Source: Arthrobacter sp. (GTDB lineage: Bacteria; Actinomycetota; Actinomycetes; Actinomycetales; Micrococcaceae). Taken from it: DNA of 64,000 nucleotides. The translations under genes and the position numbers were made by a program. The stretch covers positions 1-64,000 of the forward strand of contig JAPLAM010000055.1 in the NCBI GenBank assembly GCA_026393275.1. Direction: 5' to 3'. The notes under the pieces are model-generated. The model was not told the DNA's origin and did not search any database. It saw only the letters and a list, made by a program, of their open reading frames with translations. The stretch's first letter is position 1; each line of letters starts with the position of its first letter. This document shows, piece by piece, positions 18,204-25,540 of this stretch.

Positions 18204-18266
18204 TCGCCATTTATCCGGCGGGTTCTGACCAGGGCCCGCTCCGCACCCCGGAACAGGACCCGAACA

Positions 18267-19379
18267 ATGAGTATCCAAGCAGCCCGCGAAAGCCAGCCGT
18301 CCACCTCTAATCTGCGGATCAGCGAATTCACCGCGCTGCCCACCCCGCAGGAGTTGATCGCGGAGCTTCCGCTGGACGCCCGGGACTCCGACGTCGTCGG
18401 CCGCGGCCGGGACGAGGTCCGCGCCATCCTTGACGGCGTTGATGACCGGCTGCTCGTGATCGTCGGCCCGTGCTCCATCCACGATCCCAAAGCCGGGCTC
18501 GAATACGCCCGCCGCTTGGTCAGCCAGGCCGAGAAGCACCGCGAGGACTTGCTGATCGTCATGCGCACATACTTCGAGAAGCCGCGCACCACGGTGGGCT
18601 GGAAGGGCCTGATCAATGACCCGCGGCTCGACGGCAGCCACGACATTGCAGCCGGCCTGCGCGCCGCCCGCCAGTTCCTGCACCAGGTCACGGCGCTGGG
18701 GCTGCCCACTGCCACGGAATTTCTCGAGCCAATCAGCCCGCAGTACATGGCGGACCTCGTCGCCTGGGGCGCCATAGGCGCGCGCACCACGGAAAGCCAG
18801 ATCCACCGCCAGCTCGCCTCCGGCCTCTCCATGCCGATCGGCTTCAAGAACGGGACCGACGGCGGCCTGCAAGTGGCGCTCGACGCGTGCAGCGCCGCGG
18901 GCGCCGCCCAGTCGTTCCTGGGGATCGACGGCGACGGTCGGGCCGCGCTGGTCAGCACCGCCGGCAACCCGGACACGCATATCATCCTGCGCGGCGGCAG
19001 CCAGGGCCCCAATTTCGCCGCCGACGACGTCGAGGCGGCGTCCGCCCAGCTCGCCGCCCAGCAGCTGAACCCGCGGCTGATCGTGGACGCGAGCCATGCC
19101 AACAGCGGCAAGAACCACCACCGGCAGGCCGAGGTTGCCCTGGAGATCGGCGCCCAGCTCGAGAACGGCGGAGCCTCGGCGGGTGCCATCGCCGGGATCA
19201 TGCTGGAGAGCTTCCTGGTGGGCGGCGCACAGGCGCTGAACGTCGCCGAACATGCGGCGGGAACAGACCGGCTGGTGTACGGCCAGAGCGTCACGGATGC
19301 CTGCATGGACTGGGACGTCACCGCGTCGCTGCTCGGCCAGCTGGCGGCGTCGGCGCGGACCCGGCGGACCCGGGGCTGA
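18267..19379 (+). CDS. 3-deoxy-7-phosphoheptulonate synthase, class I
   Basis: First enzyme of the shikimate pathway, joining phosphoenolpyruvate and erythrose-4-phosphate. It is of the AroF/AroG/AroH type (about 370 residues), shown by LVIVGPCSIHDP (about residues 67-78), MRTYFEKPRTTVGWKGLINDP (begins near 99), GARTTESQIHRQLASG, GFKNGTDG and the metal-binding VDASHANSGK. The small N-terminal extension is where allosteric contacts usually lie, but which amino acid inhibits it is not readable. AGGAC precedes ATG 18267. Expression is probably controlled by the leader peptide and hairpins just upstream. Confidence 0.95.
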   Translation: MSIQAARESQPSTSNLRISEFTALPTPQELIAELPLDARDSDVVGRGRDEVRAILDGVDDRLLVIVGPCSIHDPKAGLEYARRLVSQAEKHREDLLIVMRTYFEKPRTTVGWKGLINDPRLDGSHDIAAGLRAARQFLHQVTALGLPTATEFLEPISPQYMADLVAWGAIGARTTESQIHRQLASGLSMPIGFKNGTDGGLQVALDACSAAGAAQSFLGIDGDGRAALVSTAGNPDTHIILRGGSQGPNFAADDVEAASAQLAAQQLNPRLIVDASHANSGKNHHRQAEVALEIGAQLENGGASAGAIAGIMLESFLVGGAQALNVAEHAAGTDRLVYGQSVTDACMDWDVTASLLGQLAASARTRRTRG

Positions 19380-19455
19380 TACCGGGCACCGGGAAAGTTG
19401 CCGGTGCGGGATTCCTGCGGAAATCCTTCCTTGATTCCTGCGCAAGGCTTTCACA

Positions 19456-19483
19456 TTGGCACCACGAACCCCTAGAGTATCTA
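19456..19483 (+). promoter_or_regulatory. Promoter of the bldC-like gene
   Basis: TTGGCA (19456-19461) and TATCTA (19478-19483) are 16 nt apart and lie about 90 nt before the gene start. The match to the housekeeping consensus is reasonable; the start of transcription is inferred. Confidence 0.5.
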
Positions 19484-19572
19484 GCACATGGTTGTTTGAT
19501 GGCTCAGCATCGGCACACCGCCATGTCGTTCAGACGGGGCAGCCGTTCGCTTGAGCAAAAGGAATAAGGGAA

Positions 19573-19785
19573 ATGTCTTCGGAGGCCAACTTCTCCAACG
19601 CGCGCTTTCTCACCGTGGCCGAAGTCGCGGAGGTCATGCGGGTATCAAAGATGACCGTGTATCGCCTGGTGCACTCCGGCGAAATGCCGGCGGTGCGCTT
19701 CGGCCGCTCATATCGCGTTCCGGAAACCGCCGTCGAACAGTACCTCAAGGGTGCTGTTGTCGACGGACGCACTGAGACGGGCTGA
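19573..19785 (+). CDS. bldC: BldC-family DNA-binding protein
   Basis: A 70-residue MerR-like winged-helix protein of the excisionase fold. FLTVAEVAEVMRVSKMTVYR forms the helix-turn-helix and LVHSGEMPAVRFGRSYRVPE the wing (about residues 32-51), almost the whole of the protein, as in Streptomyces BldC (about 68 residues). BldC proteins bind head-to-tail on DNA repeats and control development in Streptomyces; in non-sporulating relatives the regulon is largely unknown. The start is supported by the AAAAGGAATAAGGGAA stretch before ATG 19573. It is followed by the small ribosomal gene, a common neighbour. Confidence 0.93.
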   Translation: MSSEANFSNARFLTVAEVAEVMRVSKMTVYRLVHSGEMPAVRFGRSYRVPETAVEQYLKGAVVDGRTETG

Positions 19786-19806
19786 GACTTCTGCCGTCGC
19801 ACGGGG

Positions 19807-19836
19807 CCGCAGCAGACCTCCCCGCGAGGCCTGCGG
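19807..19836 (+). terminator. Weak hairpin after bldC
   Basis: CCGCAG and CTGCGG flank an inner CCTC-cccgc-GAGG hairpin. The stem has an asymmetric internal bulge and no T run, so termination is possible rather than likely. Confidence 0.4.
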
Positions 19837-19978
19837 TCGTGGTGTGCCCCCGATAAGCGGTACCCTGTTAAGGAACGTTTTACGTCATTGTAAGAACCTG
19901 TCAGTTGTGCAGTCTGCTGCTTAGCCCGCGGACCCCATCCAACGGGCAGGTAATGCATCTAGCCGGTAAGGAACTTTC

Positions 19979-20077
19979 GTGGGTTCAGTTATTAAGAAGC
20001 GTCGCAAGCGTATGGCCAAGAAGAAGCACCGCAAGCTGCTTCGCAAGACGCGCCACCAGCGTCGCAATAAGAAGTAG
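19979..20077 (+). CDS. Small basic 30S ribosomal protein (bTHX / AURKAIP1-COX24 type)
   Basis: A 32-residue protein starting at GTG, with more than half Lys/Arg: it contains IKKRRKRMAKKKHRKLLRKT followed by RHQRRNKK. This is the actinobacterial form of the AURKAIP1/COX24 domain that binds the small ribosomal subunit. AAGGAA sits just before the start. It is easily missed because of its length. Position after bldC is conserved in actinobacteria. A strong terminator with a T-rich tail starts about 20 nt after the stop. Confidence 0.93.
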   Translation: MGSVIKKRRKRMAKKKHRKLLRKTRHQRRNKK

Positions 20078-20097
20078 ACATACTTCACACAAACGTC

Positions 20098-20128
20098 AAT
20101 GCCCGTTGCCTTCCCGGCGGCGGGCATT
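20098..20128 (+). terminator. Rho-independent terminator after bTHX
   Basis: A 13-bp stem with two G-T pairs (AATGCCCGTTGCC with GGCGGCGGGCATT) around loop TTCCC, followed by TTCTTT. This is the most classical terminator in the window. Confidence 0.85.
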
Positions 20129-20257
20129 TTCTTTGCCCGGACCGGGGAGGGTGCGGAGGATTCGGGCAAGCGCCGCGAACTCGGACAAGGACGCACCGGA
20201 TCCGGGGTGCGCCCGTCCGGAACCGTAGCGGGACCCTGGCGGGCCGGGGAAGTGTGC

Positions 20258-21076
20258 CTACGCCGAGGGGCCGCGGAAGCGGGAGAAGCCCCGCCAGAGA
20301 CCGTAGATGGCCCCGCCCACGGTCGCGGCCTTGAGGCCCAGGGTCGCTGCCCGGCGTCCGGACCTGAAGTCGTAGACCGGCCAGTTGTGTTCGCGCGCAT
20401 GGCGGCGCAACCGGGCGTCGGGGTTGATGGCCACCGGGTGCCCGACCAAGCTGAGCAGCGGGATGTCATTGTGCGAGTCGCTGTAGGCCCAGCAACGGTC
20501 CAGATCCAGGCCCTCCGCCTCGGCGACGCCGCGGACCGCCACGGCCTTGGCAGGCCCGTGCAGGATCTCGCCCACGAGTCGCCCGGTGTAGGATCCGTCG
20601 CGGATCTCGCCCACCGTGCCGAGGGCGCCGGTGAGGCCCAGCCGGCTGGAAATCACGGTTGCCACCTCGATCGGGGTCGCGGTGACGAGCCAGACCCGGC
20701 GGCCCATGCGCAGGTGCTGTTCCGCCAGCGCTTTGGTGCCCGGCCAGATCCGCGACTCGATCATCTCGTCGTAGACCTCCTCGCCGAGGGCTTCGATGTC
20801 CTTAACTGTGAGACCAATACCCAGGCTCAGGGCGCTGTCGCGGACAGCGTGGACGTCGTCGATGTTTTCGCCGCGAAGCACGAACATCAGCTGCTTCCAG
20901 GCGAAGCCGGCCGCCTGCGGGATGGTAAAGGCTCCACGCTGGTGCATTTTGCGGGCCACGTGGAAGAGGCTGGCGCCCCGCATGAGGGTGTTGTCGACGT
21001 CGAAGAAGGCGGCCTCGCAGTGCTGCGGCGACACCTCCGGCCGCGTGGCCACTGCGACGATCTTCTCCTCGGGCAT
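20258..21076 (-). CDS. HAD-IB family phosphatase
   Basis: A haloacid-dehalogenase-type hydrolase of the IB (SerB-like) branch. Motif I is FFDVDNTLMRG (about residues 24-34), motif II is VTATPIEV (about 129-136), and the metal motif SDSHNDIPLL is near 198. The 272-residue length with a C-terminal helical extension resembles CicA/HAD-SF-IB proteins, which act on phosphoserine-like or lipid phosphates. The substrate is unknown. It converges with bTHX and is divergent from the glutaredoxin-like gene, with the 24-bp tandem repeats between their starts. Confidence 0.88.
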   Translation of the reverse strand: MPEEKIVAVATRPEVSPQHCEAAFFDVDNTLMRGASLFHVARKMHQRGAFTIPQAAGFAWKQLMFVLRGENIDDVHAVRDSALSLGIGLTVKDIEALGEEVYDEMIESRIWPGTKALAEQHLRMGRRVWLVTATPIEVATVISSRLGLTGALGTVGEIRDGSYTGRLVGEILHGPAKAVAVRGVAEAEGLDLDRCWAYSDSHNDIPLLSLVGHPVAINPDARLRRHAREHNWPVYDFRSGRRAATLGLKAATVGGAIYGLWRGFSRFRGPSA

Positions 21077-21172
21077 GTCACGAGTCTAGTCAATGCCGGA
21101 GGTCCGCAGGCGCAGCAGGCCCACCGCCGCGCCCCATCACCCCGATGGAATACCGATGGAATCCGCATGGTC

Positions 21173-21248
21173 GCGGTACGTAACGCGGGAGGTGACGCGG
21201 TACGTAACGCGGGAGGTGACGCGGTACGTAACGCGGGAGGTGACGCGG
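21173..21248. repeat. Three-copy 24-bp tandem repeat with palindromic cores
   Basis: Three identical 24-bp units begin at 21173, 21197 and 21221, with a 4-nt partial fourth. Each spans a near-palindrome, CGCGGTACGTAACGCG (21172, 21196 and 21220), matching its complement at 14 of 16 positions. The array lies between the divergent starts of the phosphatase (21076) and the glutaredoxin-like gene (21292). It may be an operator array or a slippage-prone minisatellite; exact identity of the copies suggests recent expansion. Confidence 0.9.
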
Positions 21249-21291
21249 GGCCGCGTCGACGCCAGGCGGAGCGCCGGGCTACCGTGGAACC

Positions 21292-21564
21292 ATGGCCAAT
21301 CCCGTGCTCCCCCCCGACGTAGTCCTGATCACCAAAGCTGACTGCCACCTGTGCGCCGACGCGCGCGACGCCGTCGGGCGCGTCACCGCAACGCTGGGAC
21401 TCGAGTGGTCCGAGCGTTCCATCGACGACGACGCCGAGCTGCGCGAGCGTTACGCCGAGGAAATTCCCGTGCTGCTGGTGGACGGCGTCCAGCGGGATTT
21501 CTGGCGGATCGACGAGGCGCGGCTGGCCCGTACGCTTCGCCGTGCACTGGGCCAGCCGGCCTGA
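21292..21564 (+). CDS. Glutaredoxin-like protein
   Basis: A 90-residue thioredoxin-fold protein. The redox motif is CHLC in ITKADCHLCADARDAV (about residues 13-28), and the conserved cis-proline occurs in EEIPVLLVDG. It matches the glutaredoxin-like DUF836 group. It ends about 100 nt before rex. An NADH-sensing repressor and a thiol-redox protein side by side on the same strand is a frequent actinobacterial arrangement and suggests redox control, but this is inference. The 24-bp tandem repeats just upstream are probably part of its control region. Confidence 0.85.
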   Translation: MANPVLPPDVVLITKADCHLCADARDAVGRVTATLGLEWSERSIDDDAELRERYAEEIPVLLVDGVQRDFWRIDEARLARTLRRALGQPA

Positions 21565-21665
21565 ATACTCCCTGACGGGGGTGCCGGCGCGGCCGCGGCC
21601 TGCTTTGTTGCACGAACTGCCGGGGCTTTAGAGTGGAGAAACAACGCGACGCAATGGAGCAGATA

Positions 21666-22361
21666 GTGACTTCGCTGGATTCATCACCTGATGCCCTGCC
21701 CGGGGGAGCCGGTACTGCCGCCAAGCAGATCCCGCCCGCGGCCGTGGCCCGGCTGACGCTCTATCTGCGCGCCCTGACGGCAATGCTGGCCGAAGGAGTG
21801 GACCGTGTTTCCTCCGAGTCGCTGGCCGAGGCCTGCGGCGTCAGCTCCTCCACCCTGCGCAAAGACCTCTCCTACGTGGGCTCTTATGGGACCCGCGGCG
21901 TGGGCTACGAAGTGCAGTACCTGAACCGTCACATTGCGGCGGCGCTGGGCCTGACCCACGACTGGAAGGTCGCGATCGTCGGCGCAGGCAACCTTGGCAA
22001 GGCCCTCGCCCGCTACGGCGGCTTCGAATCGCGGGGCTTTGACGTCGTTGCGATTTTCGACGCCGACCAGATGGTGGTGGGCCGCGAGGTGGGCTGGCTA
22101 CGGGTGAGCGACGCGGCGGACCTCGAATCGGTGCTGCGCCGCACCGGTGCCAACATGGTGGTTTTGGCGCTGCCGGCCGCAGTGGCGCAGGGCGTGTGCG
22201 ACCGGGTGGTGGCCGCGGGCGTGCGCAGCATCCTAAGCTTCGCCCCGGTCATGCTGCAGGTGCCGCCCGGAGTCAATCTGCGCAAGGTGGACATGGCCAC
22301 CGAACTGCAGATCCTCGCCTATCACGCGCAAAGGGCGCAGGACCCGGAAGACGCCGACTAG
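21666..22361 (+). CDS. rex: Redox-sensing transcriptional repressor Rex
   Basis: A homodimeric repressor that leaves DNA when NADH rises. The winged helix covers VSSESLAEACGVSSSTLRKD and SYGTRGVGYEV (about residues 45-80); the Rossmann NADH site is VAIVGAGNLGKALARYGGF (about 102-120). The C-terminal swapped helix is present (MATELQILAYHAQ). Three starts are in frame: GTG 21633, ATG 21654 and GTG 21666; the last has GGAG six nucleotides upstream and is preferred. Expected targets are respiratory genes such as cytochrome bd, none of which are in the window; I found no clear Rex operator here. Confidence 0.93.
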   Translation: MTSLDSSPDALPGGAGTAAKQIPPAAVARLTLYLRALTAMLAEGVDRVSSESLAEACGVSSSTLRKDLSYVGSYGTRGVGYEVQYLNRHIAAALGLTHDWKVAIVGAGNLGKALARYGGFESRGFDVVAIFDADQMVVGREVGWLRVSDAADLESVLRRTGANMVVLALPAAVAQGVCDRVVAAGVRSILSFAPVMLQVPPGVNLRKVDMATELQILAYHAQRAQDPEDAD

Positions 22362-22433
22362 CAACAGCTGGCCGTTCCGGATCCCGCGCCCTGATACGCC
22401 GCGCTGATTCCCCGTGGGGGGCGGGTGCCTGGC

Positions 22434-23231
22434 TTAGCGGCCGTAAGGGTTCTGGGCGTACGGGTTGGCGAACGGCTGCTGCTTCCGGAAGTACGGGGAG
22501 GTCGCCGGTAGGTACAGCATCACGATGCCGGCAATGCCAGCCAGCACCGCGAGGGTGCCGATGCCCAACGGGAGCAGGCTGAAGATCGACAGCACGGCGA
22601 AGACCGTGCCGAGGATCCGTGCCCAGTTCCTGCCCTTGCGGACGTTGAGCGCCACAAGCGCGTATAGGCCCGCGCTGATCACGGCGAACACCACGATCGT
22701 CCCGACCAGGAAGGGCTTGACGTCGTTGAAATTGACGTCAGCGCCGCTTGCCGCCATCTGCTGCTGGAACGTGTCCCGCAAGGCCGGGGTGTCCAGGGTC
22801 CCGATGGACAGGAGGAGGGAGATTACCCAGATTGCGCCGGAGGCGACGATGAGCCAAAAGGCTGTATTGACGAGCTTCGGCATCGCGCCGGGACCCTGCT
22901 GCTGACCGTAGGGCGACTGGGCATAGGGCGACTGGCCGTAGGGTGTCTGGCCGTAGCCCGGCGCCTGCTGTCCGTACTGCGGTGCGTTCTGACCATATTG
23001 GGGAGTCTGCGGCGCGTTCTGCCCGTATTGTGGGGCCGGCGGCTGCTGGCCGTAGCCCGGCGCCTGTTGGCCGTACTGCGGTGCGTTCTGCCCGTACTGC
23101 GGTGCCTGCTCGCCATATTGCGGGGCTGGCGGCTGTTGGCCGTACTGGGGTGCGTTCTGGCCGTACTGCGGAGCCTGCTTGCCCGACTCGGGGCCGTCCG
23201 GGCTGGAAGGCTCGACTGGCGGGTTACTCAT
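22434..23231 (-). CDS. Membrane protein with APQYGQ repeats
   Basis: The first 115 residues are a low-complexity Gln/Tyr/Pro/Gly region made of about ten copies of motifs such as APQYGQ, APGYGQ and QSPYGQ. Four membrane helices follow (for example TAFWLIVASGAIWVISLLL, then FLVGTIVVFAVISAGLYALV and two later ones). The layout matches actinobacterial proteins with a proline-rich cytoplasmic tail and a small helical domain; no enzyme motif is present. ATG 23231 has AAAGGACC before it. The repeats may mediate condensation or protein contacts, which is inference. The copy number could differ between strains. Confidence 0.8.
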   Translation of the reverse strand: MSNPPVEPSSPDGPESGKQAPQYGQNAPQYGQQPPAPQYGEQAPQYGQNAPQYGQQAPGYGQQPPAPQYGQNAPQTPQYGQNAPQYGQQAPGYGQTPYGQSPYAQSPYGQQQGPGAMPKLVNTAFWLIVASGAIWVISLLLSIGTLDTPALRDTFQQQMAASGADVNFNDVKPFLVGTIVVFAVISAGLYALVALNVRKGRNWARILGTVFAVLSIFSLLPLGIGTLAVLAGIAGIVMLYLPATSPYFRKQQPFANPYAQNPYGR

Positions 23232-23410
23232 GGCGGTCCTTTGCATCGGTGGCGGGATGGGCTACCGGGACCGGTGTCAGAACCCTGCCCCAGCGTGGTT
23301 TAACTCCACCGTACCCCGGGGCTGCCGACGTTTGGGTCATTCCTCAGAGGTATTCTTGCCGGCCCAACCGCCGTCGCAAGGCGGTGTTGTCAGCAGCCCG
23401 CCGAAACGGC

Positions 23411-23441
23411 GAGAGCCGCCCCCACTGGGTGAGCGGCTCTC
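23411..23441 (-). terminator. Hairpin after the SnoaL-like gene
   Basis: GAGAGCCGC and GCGGCTCTC form a perfect 9-bp stem with a 13-nt loop, 12 nt downstream of the minus-strand SnoaL-like stop. No T run. Confidence 0.5.
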
Positions 23442-23453
23442 CCCGAGGCGGGG

Positions 23454-23801
23454 CTATGCCCAGATGTACTCTTCGGCGATTGCCCCGTCACGCCATCTTG
23501 CGACTGTCACCATCCGGCTCCCGTCCGCAAACTCGCCGATTACACAGGTCCACTCCCCAGATCCGAACTTGATGGGATGAGAAGTGATCTCGGGCGGCGT
23601 ACCCCCGGCGGAATCGACATACGCCTTCATCGCATCAATGTGCTGCCCGACTCCGCGCGTAGTCTCCTGGCCCTTCCAGTCCACCAGGACATCGTCGGTG
23701 TGGTGATGGGCAAAGACGCCGTTCCAGTCGGCCTTGTTCCAGCCGTCGAAGTCGAGATCGTCCATTCCCTTGAGATTGCGGTCAACCTGTTCGTCCTGCA
23801 T
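23454..23801 (-). CDS. SnoaL-like / nuclear transport factor 2 fold protein
   Basis: A 115-residue protein with the cone-shaped SnoaL fold. Recognisable parts are FDGWNKADWNGVFAHHHTDDVLVDW (starts near residue 16), a helix around GVGQHIDAMKAYVDSAGG, and the closing ARWRDGAIAEEYIWA. Such proteins include ester cyclases, dehydratases and ring-modifying enzymes, and many have no known substrate. GGAGG lies just before ATG 23801; the open frame extends further but without homology. It is monocistronic and has its own hairpin downstream. The function remains unassigned. Confidence 0.75.
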   Translation of the reverse strand: MQDEQVDRNLKGMDDLDFDGWNKADWNGVFAHHHTDDVLVDWKGQETTRGVGQHIDAMKAYVDSAGGTPPEITSHPIKFGSGEWTCVIGEFADGSRMVTVARWRDGAIAEEYIWA

Positions 23802-23985
23802 GGGATCCTCCAGTGTCCAAACGCCTGTCCCAGCGCGTGTCCAAGCGCGCCGGCGTCGGTGCCCTCGCGCTACTGCATCACCCCAGCTTGACTCGACCAG
23901 CGTAGGTCCGAGGGCCGCGGCGGGCAACGCTTGTGCTGCAGGGGCCGGGCGCTGCTTCGCCTGGATCCGCCCGCTCAGCCCAGGA

Positions 23986-24576
23986 CTAGTACCGACCCTT
24001 GAAGGCGTCGAACCACGACTGCGAGTTGGGCAGCCACATCAGCACGGTCGCGGCCAGGCTGATGACAAAGCCGGGCCAGCTGCCGCCTCCCGCGATACCC
24101 ATGCTGAAGGCTGCGAGGACCAGGCTGATGCCGGCGGCGATGGTCAAGGCGAAGCGGGCCCATTCCCAGCCCTCCTTCATCTTCATCGCGAGCGTGACCT
24201 GGGCCCCCGCCAAGGCGAGGGCAACCAGCACGAGCAACAGCAGCAGGATGCCTGCCGGCGGCGACACCACAAACAAGACCACGGCACCGAAGAGCCCGAT
24301 TACTCCGGCGAGCAGTCCCAGCAGGCCGCCAACCACCCACACCCAGTAGGAGATCTTCAGTTCCGTGGGCATCGCCGGGACGGTGAAGATCCCGGAATAG
24401 CCGCCGACGGGCAGGACCTCAGGGAAGGTCCGCGGCCGGTCGGCGGGCCACTCAAAGCGAAACCCGCCAGGGCGGCCCGGACCGTCAGGCCGGCTCGTGC
24501 CCGGCGGGACGCTTTCCGGATCCGGGGGAGTGTCGCCTGGCTGGTCGGGCTCGGGGACGTCGCCGGTATTGCTCAT
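23986..24576 (-). CDS. Conserved membrane protein, unknown function
   Basis: A 196-residue protein with a proline-rich N-terminus of about 70 residues and four hydrophobic segments (VVGGLLGLLAGVIGLFGAVV, then PAGILLLLLVLVALALAG, ALTIAAGISLVLAAFSMG, and VISLAATVLMWLP). The pattern of helices followed by EGWEWARFALT resembles small actinobacterial membrane proteins of DUF type, similar in plan to the QYGQ-repeat membrane protein nearby. I cannot name a function. ATG 24576 is chosen; GTG 24585 adds three residues. It is monocistronic. Confidence 0.7.
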   Translation of the reverse strand: MSNTGDVPEPDQPGDTPPDPESVPPGTSRPDGPGRPGGFRFEWPADRPRTFPEVLPVGGYSGIFTVPAMPTELKISYWVWVVGGLLGLLAGVIGLFGAVVLFVVSPPAGILLLLLVLVALALAGAQVTLAMKMKEGWEWARFALTIAAGISLVLAAFSMGIAGGGSWPGFVISLAATVLMWLPNSQSWFDAFKGRY

Positions 24577-24685
24577 GATTTTCACTCTAGACTGCGGGAC
24601 GAGTGCTTTCTAGCAGCCTCCTTCAGCGGCGCCGAGTCCCGCCAAACACCCCGGCTGGAACGCCCCGGGTGCGGCCCGCTTAAGC

Positions 24686-24725
24686 CAAACACCCCGCTCC
24701 ATCCGGGGATGGGGCGGGGTGTTTG
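24686..24725 (-). terminator. Long hairpin terminator after yceI
   Basis: CAAACACCCCGC and GCGGGGTGTTTG form the outer part of an almost perfect 19-bp stem with one G-T pair. It lies about 55 nt after the yceI stop. A partial copy, CCAAACACCCC, occurs about 40 nt further downstream. Confidence 0.8.
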
Positions 24726-24778
24726 AAGCGTCTCCGGCGGGTGCCGGAACAGCCTGACCGCCTCAGGGGCGGCGCGGA

Positions 24779-25327
24779 CTACGCTGCGGGAGCGATGAAG
24801 GCCAGTTCGAGGTTGATCGCAACCTTGTCGCTGACCAGCACGCCACCGGCGTCGAGGATGGCGTTCCAGGTCAGGCCGAAATCCTTGCGGCTGATGGTGG
24901 TTTCGGCGGTCAGGCCGGCGCGGGTGTTGCCGAACGGGTCAACGGCCACGCCGTTGAGCTCGGTGTCCAGTGCCACGGCGCGGGTGACACCCTTGATCGT
25001 CAGGTCGCCCACAAGTTCGTAGGCGTCGCCCTTGGGGACGATGGCGCTCGAGACGAAGGAGATCTCCGGGAACTTCTCGACGTCGAAGAAGTCCTCGCCA
25101 CGGACGTGTCCGTCGCGGTTGGCGTCGCCGGAATCGAAGCTCGCGGTCTTGATGGTGGCGTTCACCTTGGAGTCGGCGACGTTCTCGGCGAGGTCCAGGG
25201 TTGCGTCGGCCTCCTTGAACTGGCCGCGGACCTTGCTGATGCCTGCGTGGCGGACGCTGAAGCCGATTTCGCTGTGCGAGGGGTCGAGCGTCCACGTGCC
25301 GGTGGTGAGGTTAGCGGGAAGTGCCAT
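24779..25327 (-). CDS. YceI-family lipid-binding protein
   Basis: A 182-residue protein of the YceI lipocalin-like fold, thought to bind isoprenoid or fatty-acid-type ligands. Typical segments are GTWTLDPSHSEIGFSVRHAG (about residues 9-28), the paired ANRDGHVRGEDFFDVEKFPE, and a C-terminal DFGLTWNAILDAGG. There is no signal peptide, as in most actinobacterial homologues, so it is cytoplasmic here. AAGGAG supports ATG 25327. A palindrome overlaps its promoter. A role in stress or lipid handling is generally proposed but not proven. Confidence 0.92.
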   Translation of the reverse strand: MALPANLTTGTWTLDPSHSEIGFSVRHAGISKVRGQFKEADATLDLAENVADSKVNATIKTASFDSGDANRDGHVRGEDFFDVEKFPEISFVSSAIVPKGDAYELVGDLTIKGVTRAVALDTELNGVAVDPFGNTRAGLTAETTISRKDFGLTWNAILDAGGVLVSDKVAINLELAFIAPAA

Positions 25328-25420
25328 GGGGTTCTCCTTGGGTCGGGTGGGGTCGTACACAAGTTCGTCTGAGCGTAGGTCGAAGCTCATTGATTGAAGC
25401 CTCAACTAACCGCTTCACCC

Positions 25421-25441
25421 AGTATAAACATGCATTTGCAT
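25421..25441 (-). promoter_or_regulatory. yceI promoter and operator-like palindrome
   Basis: On the minus strand TATACT (25421-25426) is a good -10. Just upstream lies ATGCA-TT-TGCAT (25430-25441), a perfect 5-bp-arm palindrome in the spacer or -35 area. Short A/T-rich palindromes of this kind are typical of MarR-type sites. The local DNA is AT-rich compared with the window. Confidence 0.45.
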
Positions 25442-25540
25442 CTTTTATTCCGACGTTGGGGAACATTTCTCCAAAAGTTTCAGTTCTACCCTTCGTAGAA
25501 GATTTCGCCATTGCGCCTGCCCTTTGAGAAACTGGTACAC

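Noticed and set aside
21173..21248. CRISPR array
   Set aside because: The repeats are directly adjacent without spacers and no cas genes exist in the window.
21565..22433. Rex-binding site around rex
   Set aside because: No TTGTGA-type inverted repeat was found by eye near rex or the cytochrome c operon.
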